A DNA stretch of 64,000 nucleotides from Terriglobia bacterium (GTDB taxonomy: Bacteria > Acidobacteriota > Terriglobia > Bryobacterales > UBA6623): assembly GCA_009838515.1 (NCBI GenBank), contig VXRL01000080.1, positions 89,121-153,120 of the forward strand. The letters are read 5' to 3'. This document shows, piece after piece, positions 59,293 through 64,000 of the stretch (within the stretch, counting starts at the first letter, position 1; each line of letters starts with the position of its first letter). The notes under the pieces were generated by a model, which saw only the letters and a program-made list of their open reading frames with translations, was not told where the DNA came from and made no database searches. Both the position numbers and the translations under genes were made by a program.

Positions 59293-60534
59293 CTATCCGT
59301 CGGTGATTTCCCGCGTGTCTGGATTGAAGACCTTGCGCGTTCCGCTCCAAAGCGAATCGGTGGCCATGATGCCTGCGATCGAATGTCCGTAGCCCGCTTC
59401 GACCGGCGCGTAGACCGCGTCGCGTTCTCGTCGCCGAATCGCGTCGAGCCAGTTGGCCATGTGGTGATCGCTTGGCTTCTCAGGGACCTCTTGTTCGTCG
59501 GGGAGCGCGTCCGGATGCTCGCTGCCGTCTCCGGACACCCGCCAGGTGTCTTCGACTTCCAGCATTCCCAACGTGCCCAGCACATGCGTGGCCCTGCCGC
59601 CCTTCGTGCTGAGGCAGACGGAGAAACTTGCCGGGAACTTCTTGTCACCGTGACCATACTCGAGAGCGACTTGAACCGTGTCGGGGTTTTCGCGGTAGTC
59701 GTGATAGCGATACAGGCCTCCGTGCGCCATGAGACTTGCCGGATAGAGTTCGCCAGTCAGCATGTGAACCACGTCGATGCCGTGGGACATCCACTGGTCG
59801 ATGATCGCGCTCGAGAAGTCCCGGAACAGCCGGAACGAGCGATAGATCTTCGGATCGAACGGCCGGTGCGGCTTCCCCATCAGGAACGCCTCCCAGTTGA
59901 TATCGCTCTCTTTCACCGAATCGAGGTCTTCCTGAGACTTGGCCCAGCGGTAAGGGCTGTACATGTTCCAGACCACGTCCGCCTTGACGATTTCTCCGAT
60001 GCGGCCTTCCCTGACAATATCGGCGGCGGACCGGTAGCGAGGGAAACTTCGCCGCTGGGTGCCCACTTGGATCACGCGGTCTGATCTCTCGGCTGTCTCG
60101 AGTGCCTCGTTGACTTCCGATAGCACGTTGCCCATAGGCTTCTCGACATAGACATCTTTGCCAGCCTTCAAGGCGGCCGTCATCATCTTGGCGTGCGTAT
60201 GATCAGGCGTGGCGATCATGACCGCGTCGAGTTCTTGGTCCGCCAGCATGTCCTCGAAATGGCCGTACGATTTCGGCTTGGCACCGTAGGACTCGCCCAC
60301 CAGCTTGGCTGCTGCCTCGAGGTGCCTGGTCCAGGTGTCGCAGACCGCTCCGACCCGGGCGTTGTACTTGCTGCCGTATTCGATGCATTGCTTGGTCAGC
60401 TGCATGCCCCGCACACCAGGGCCAATGATGCCGACCTGGATGCGATCATTGGCGCCTTGGGAGGTCGCGGGCCCTCGTGTCGTGGCGAGCGCCAAGCCGG
60501 CGGAGGAAGTTCTGAGGAAATTGCGGCGGTTCAT
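59293..60534 (-). CDS. Gfo/Idh/MocA family oxidoreductase (Tat signal)
   Basis: MNRRNFLRTSSAGLALATTRGPATSQGANDRIQVGIIGPGVRGMQL; DAVMIATPDHTHAKMMTAALKAGKDVYVEKPMGNVLSE. Confidence 0.93.
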   Translation of the reverse strand: MNRRNFLRTSSAGLALATTRGPATSQGANDRIQVGIIGPGVRGMQLTKQCIEYGSKYNARVGAVCDTWTRHLEAAAKLVGESYGAKPKSYGHFEDMLADQELDAVMIATPDHTHAKMMTAALKAGKDVYVEKPMGNVLSEVNEALETAERSDRVIQVGTQRRSFPRYRSAADIVREGRIGEIVKADVVWNMYSPYRWAKSQEDLDSVKESDINWEAFLMGKPHRPFDPKIYRSFRLFRDFSSAIIDQWMSHGIDVVHMLTGELYPASLMAHGGLYRYHDYRENPDTVQVALEYGHGDKKFPASFSVCLSTKGGRATHVLGTLGMLEVEDTWRVSGDGSEHPDALPDEQEVPEKPSDHHMANWLDAIRRRERDAVYAPVEAGYGHSIAGIMATDSLWSGTRKVFNPDTREITDG

Positions 60535-60805
60535 GGGGATTCGTGCATTATTGTGCCTGATCCGCTTCGTGGAAGCGCGCTCACAGTCGCGGCTGTGTGA
60601 TCGTATGGCGAGTAGACGCGCGTCCGGCCCGGCTGCTTCGCACCGTCCCTCGGTCATGCACGATCACTCTGCGGAAGCAACCACTTGCTAGCCGGGGGGC
60701 GTGGATCGCAATCCGGTCGCCGGCCGGATTTCGTGTGCCGTCTATAATTCTCCTTCTGAATCGCGGTAATTGGGTCGGGGCGCCAATGGCGAGGATCGGG
60801 GATTG

Positions 60806-61993
60806 ATGGCGGGTGTACTTGACGGCGTGCGCGTTGTCGACTTCGGGCGGTATATCGCCGGTCCGTGGTGTGCGGCGCTGCTGGGTGACTTCGGGGCAGA
60901 CGTGATTCGGGTCGAGAAGGTCGAGGGCGGAGAGGACCGCTTCATCAGCCAGATCAGCCGCGAGGACTGCAGCGGCGCGATGTACCTCCAAGTCAACCGC
61001 AACAAGCGCTGCCTCACTCTCGATCCCACCACCGAGGCGGGCAGGGAAGTGCAACGTCGGCTCGTGGCGACCGCCGACGTCGTGGTCGCCAACATGCCGC
61101 AGCGCGCTCTCGAGAAGCTCGGACTTGACTACGCCGCGCTAAGCGCCATCCGTCCCGATGTGATCCTAGTCTCGAACACTTGTTTCGGAAACGCCGGCCC
61201 GTACGCGGCCAAGCTCGGATTCGACGGTCTGGCCCAGGCGATGTGCGGGAACATGCATCTCAGCGGCACGCCGGAAGAGCCGATGAAATCCTACGCTCCG
61301 TGGGTCGACTTCGGCACTGCCGCGCTGTGCGCCCTCGGCACTGTCGTCGCCCTGATGGCGCGCCAACAGACCGGTCGGGGTCAGGAAGTGCAAGGTGCTC
61401 TGCTGATGACAGCGCTAACCACTGCCAGCCCGGCCCTGATCGAGCAGGCCGTCAACAAGCCTGATCGCGTGGCGACCGGTAACCGCGGCCAGCTCAATGC
61501 TCCGTCCGACGTGTTCGAGACGCAGGATGGTCGCATCATGATCTTGGTCACTGGAACGCCCATGTACGCCCGCTGGGCGAAGTTTCTCGGCGAGCCGCAT
61601 TGGCTCGACGACGAGCGTTTCCAAACGGACGATTCCAGGGGGGAGCATGGCGAGATCTTCAGTGCGCGCATGGCGGAGTGGTGCGCTAGTAGGACCACCG
61701 AGCAGGCGCTCGCGGAGTTAGAGGCAGCGCGAGTGCCAGCCGGACCCGTCTACACGCCCCAGCAGGCCTTAGACGATCCCCAGGTCAGGGCGAGTGGGTT
61801 TCTCGAGGAGTTCGCCTATCCTGGCGCCCCTGCCCCGGCGCCGCTCGTGCCGACGCCGGTGCGGCTCGCCGACACGCCGGGCGGGATTCGCCGACGCGCG
61901 CCTCAGCTGGGCGAGCATACGGGCGAGATCTTGGCGGAACTTGGCTACGCACCGGACGAAGTGGGGCGCTTGCGGGCCGTGCGCGTGGTCTAG
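60806..61993 (+). CDS. CaiB/BaiF family CoA transferase
   Basis: MAGVLDGVRVVDFGRYIAGPWCAALLGDFGADVIRVEKVEGGEDRF; NKRCLTLDPTTEAGREVQRRLVATADVVVANMPQRALEKLGLDYAAL. Confidence 0.94.
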   Translation: MAGVLDGVRVVDFGRYIAGPWCAALLGDFGADVIRVEKVEGGEDRFISQISREDCSGAMYLQVNRNKRCLTLDPTTEAGREVQRRLVATADVVVANMPQRALEKLGLDYAALSAIRPDVILVSNTCFGNAGPYAAKLGFDGLAQAMCGNMHLSGTPEEPMKSYAPWVDFGTAALCALGTVVALMARQQTGRGQEVQGALLMTALTTASPALIEQAVNKPDRVATGNRGQLNAPSDVFETQDGRIMILVTGTPMYARWAKFLGEPHWLDDERFQTDDSRGEHGEIFSARMAEWCASRTTEQALAELEAARVPAGPVYTPQQALDDPQVRASGFLEEFAYPGAPAPAPLVPTPVRLADTPGGIRRRAPQLGEHTGEILAELGYAPDEVGRLRAVRVV

Positions 61994-63402
61994 TCGCGAC
62001 CCAACAGGGAAGCGAGCGTTTGGACTATGTCCGCCCGAGCGACCTCGCGCTGGCCGAAGCGGGCTGCTTTCCAGTCCTCGTGTTGATCGATTGCGGCGCC
62101 TGCTTGGTGAGCGACCTCCATCTGCTTGAGGGTTACGACCCCCCGCTCGGCCTCGTCGCCGCCCATTAGGACCGCGTACGGGATGCCGAGTCTGTCGGCG
62201 CGCTTGAGCTGCTTTCCGAGCCTGCCGGAACCCACGTGGATCTCGGTGTGAATCCCGGCTCGGCGCAGTTCGAAGGCGAGTTGCAGGCACTCTTGCCTCA
62301 GGGCGCCGTCCATCACCGTCACTAGCACCTCGGCGGGGGTCTTGGCTGACCGGACCTTGCCGAGATGCTCCATGGCAGCCAAGATGCGGTCCACTCCTAG
62401 CGAAGCCCCGGTCGCGGGGATGGGCGGGCCTCCGAAGCGGGCGACCAAGTTGTCGTAGCGCCCCCCGCCGAAAACTGACCCGAACTGGGGCGCGTCCAGC
62501 AACACGGCCTCGAAGACCGGGCCGGTGTAGTACGCCAAGCCGCGCGCGATGCTCACGTCCAGAGCCACGCGATCACTGCCGTAACCTAGCGCGTCGAGGT
62601 CTGACGAGATGCTCTCGATCACATCGAGCTGCTCCGCGCTCGTCTCCACGTGCCGGAACAGCGAGCGCAGCTGCCGCAGGACATCCCCTCGGCTGGTGCC
62701 AGTGATCGACAGAAACTGCTCGATGGAGGCGACTTGACGGTCGCTGAGCCCTACTCCGCGGATGGTATCCCCGGACTCGTCTCGATAGCCGTGCGTGAGC
62801 TCGAGCTTGACCTTTTCGGCCCCGATCTTCTCGAGCTTGTCGAGCACGCGGAAGACGTCTTCGGCCCGGTCTGCGCCGATGGACGCGTGCTGCAGCAAGA
62901 GGTTCAGGACTTCCCGGCTGGAAAATCGCACTTGGTACGGCCCGACGTCGATGGCGCCGAGCGAGTCGCAGATGGCGGCGATGATCTCGGTGTCGGCCGT
63001 GCCGCAGGGTGCGCCGACCGCATCAAGGTCGAATTGGGTGAACTGCCGGTAGCGTCCCGGGTGGGGCTTGTCTGCCCGCCACACCTGGGCGACTTGGTAG
63101 CGCCTGAACGGCAGCGTGACCTCCGGGTACTGGCTCACAACCCTGGAAAGCGGAACCGTGAGGTCAAAGCGTAGGCCGAGTTCTTCGTCCTCGGGGTTCG
63201 AGACTCGGAAAATTGACTGCTGCGCTTCCTGGCCGGCCGAGCCCGAGAGCACTTCGAGATACTCGATCGCAGGCGTGTCGAGGGGTGCGAAACCGTAGGT
63301 TTCGTAGACTTTGCGAACCGTGTCGATCAGGCGCTGGCGTGCCAGCATCATATCGGGCAGCAAGTCGCGCAAGCCTCGCGACAGCCTTGGCTTGATGCTC
63401 AT
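61990..63402 (-). CDS. hisS: histidine--tRNA ligase
   Basis: RGLRDLLPDMMLARQRLIDTVRKVYETYGFAPLDTPAIEY; LRFDLTVPLSRVV; RRYQVAQVWRADKPHPGRYRQFTQFDLDAVG; GLAYYTGPVFEA; GGGRYDNLVARFGGPPIPATGASLGVDRI. Confidence 0.97.
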   Translation of the reverse strand: MSIKPRLSRGLRDLLPDMMLARQRLIDTVRKVYETYGFAPLDTPAIEYLEVLSGSAGQEAQQSIFRVSNPEDEELGLRFDLTVPLSRVVSQYPEVTLPFRRYQVAQVWRADKPHPGRYRQFTQFDLDAVGAPCGTADTEIIAAICDSLGAIDVGPYQVRFSSREVLNLLLQHASIGADRAEDVFRVLDKLEKIGAEKVKLELTHGYRDESGDTIRGVGLSDRQVASIEQFLSITGTSRGDVLRQLRSLFRHVETSAEQLDVIESISSDLDALGYGSDRVALDVSIARGLAYYTGPVFEAVLLDAPQFGSVFGGGRYDNLVARFGGPPIPATGASLGVDRILAAMEHLGKVRSAKTPAEVLVTVMDGALRQECLQLAFELRRAGIHTEIHVGSGRLGKQLKRADRLGIPYAVLMGGDEAERGVVTLKQMEVAHQAGAAIDQHEDWKAARFGQREVARADIVQTLASLLGRD

Positions 63403-63588
63403 GGGAAGCTAACTCCAACCATATCATGAGCTTGTCGAGTGCCACCGTGCCCCGCTAGCTTCCGGGGCCGGCTGCCACGTGGCCTGAATGTTCAGCCCTG
63501 CAACCAGCTGTCGCGCCCTTAGGCAAATCTGCATGGATTTCGTAACCTAGCGCCTACGGGTCTGCGCCATAATGGGGGGGTAAAAGCC

Positions 63589-64000
63589 ATGTCTTGCCTA
63601 ACTTCATCACGCTCCAGGCTCGTCTTGCCACTCCTGCTCGGGTTGGTGGTCCTGACCACGGCATTGTACGGTGCCGGGTTCTGGGACAAGAAGGATTTCA
63701 AGCAGTGGACGCCCAAGGAAGTGGAGAAGATGTACATGGACTCGCCGTGGTCCAAGCGCGTGAGCATCGCGATGGGCTCGCCGATGGCCGCGTTTAGCGG
63801 TGGCGGTGCCGGGGCTGGCCGTCGTGGCGGCGGTGCTCCCGGCGGCGGCGGTGGCGGTGGCGGCGCTCCGGGTGGCGGTGGCGGTGGCGGTGGGCCCCCC
63901 GGCGGGGGCGGGGGGGGGGGAGGCGGGGCGGACGGGGGGCAGGCCCGCCGGATGAAACGTCAGGTTAGGTTTGGGGCAGGCACCCCGCACAAGCCTAGCC
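63589..64000 (+). CDS. secreted protein with Gly-rich region, possibly of the acidobacterial GWxTD-type family; partial
   Basis: MSCLTSSRSRLVLPLLLGLVVLTTALYGAGFWDKKDFKQWTPKEVEKMYMDSPWSKRVSIAMGSPM then a poly-Gly run; no stop before the window end. Confidence 0.55.
   Translation, partial: MSCLTSSRSRLVLPLLLGLVVLTTALYGAGFWDKKDFKQWTPKEVEKMYMDSPWSKRVSIAMGSPMAAFSGGGAGAGRRGGGAPGGGGGGGGAPGGGGGGGGPPGGGGGGGGGADGGQARRMKRQVRFGAGTPHKPS
63798..63940 (+). repeat. GGC/GGT/GGG low-complexity (poly-glycine) tract
   Basis: Direct reading: ggcggtggcggtgccgg...ggcggcggcggtggcggtggcggc...gggggcggggggggggg. Confidence 0.9.

Noticed and set aside
1-64000. CRISPR arrays, rRNA or tRNA genes, prophage structural genes
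   Set aside because: No regularly spaced repeats, no rRNA-like stretches, no clear tRNA cloverleaf and no phage structural proteins seen on reading. tRNAscan/Infernal would be decisive.

Overview
This 64 kb window of high-GC bacterial DNA looks like an Acidobacteria/Bryobacter-Solibacter-type genome. That assignment is inferred from gene content, not tested. The metabolic background includes:
- a complete gcvT-gcvH-gcvPA-gcvPB operon;
- hisS, proC, uxaC and a UxaE-like epimerase;
- a CaiB/BaiF CoA-transferase, a sulfatase and a Gfo/Idh/MocA oxidoreductase;
- three pairs of 'planctomycete-type' cytochrome/Tat proteins (DUF1549/1553+DUF1501, DUF1592-type+DUF1552, DUF1800+DUF1501);
- a TonB-dependent receptor with a carboxypeptidase-like plug;
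- a cluster of heptaheme cytochrome-TPR, MFS-spermidine synthase-TPR, CRTAC1 and TPR proteins.

The most unusual region is a lower-GC defence island at about 37.3-50 kb. It carries an AbiEi/AbiEii pair, a tightly packed five-gene minus-strand operon, an N-truncated IS66 transposase, and the decayed 3' part of an Mrr-like restriction endonuclease. The operon encodes DrmA-like helicase, DrmB/DUF1998, an SF1 ATPase, an uncharacterised 542-aa protein and a NERD-SF1 helicase. It looks like a DISARM-related system with no recognisable methyltransferase or PLD gene, and it is my main candidate for an undescribed system.

Other notable items are an internally deleted TonB receptor mini-gene (21.1-21.4 kb), two adjacent small genes sharing a similar N-terminal membrane anchor (one fused to a thermonuclease domain), and a MazEF-type TA pair with a candidate operator. 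All family assignments come from reading the sequence. No database search was run.
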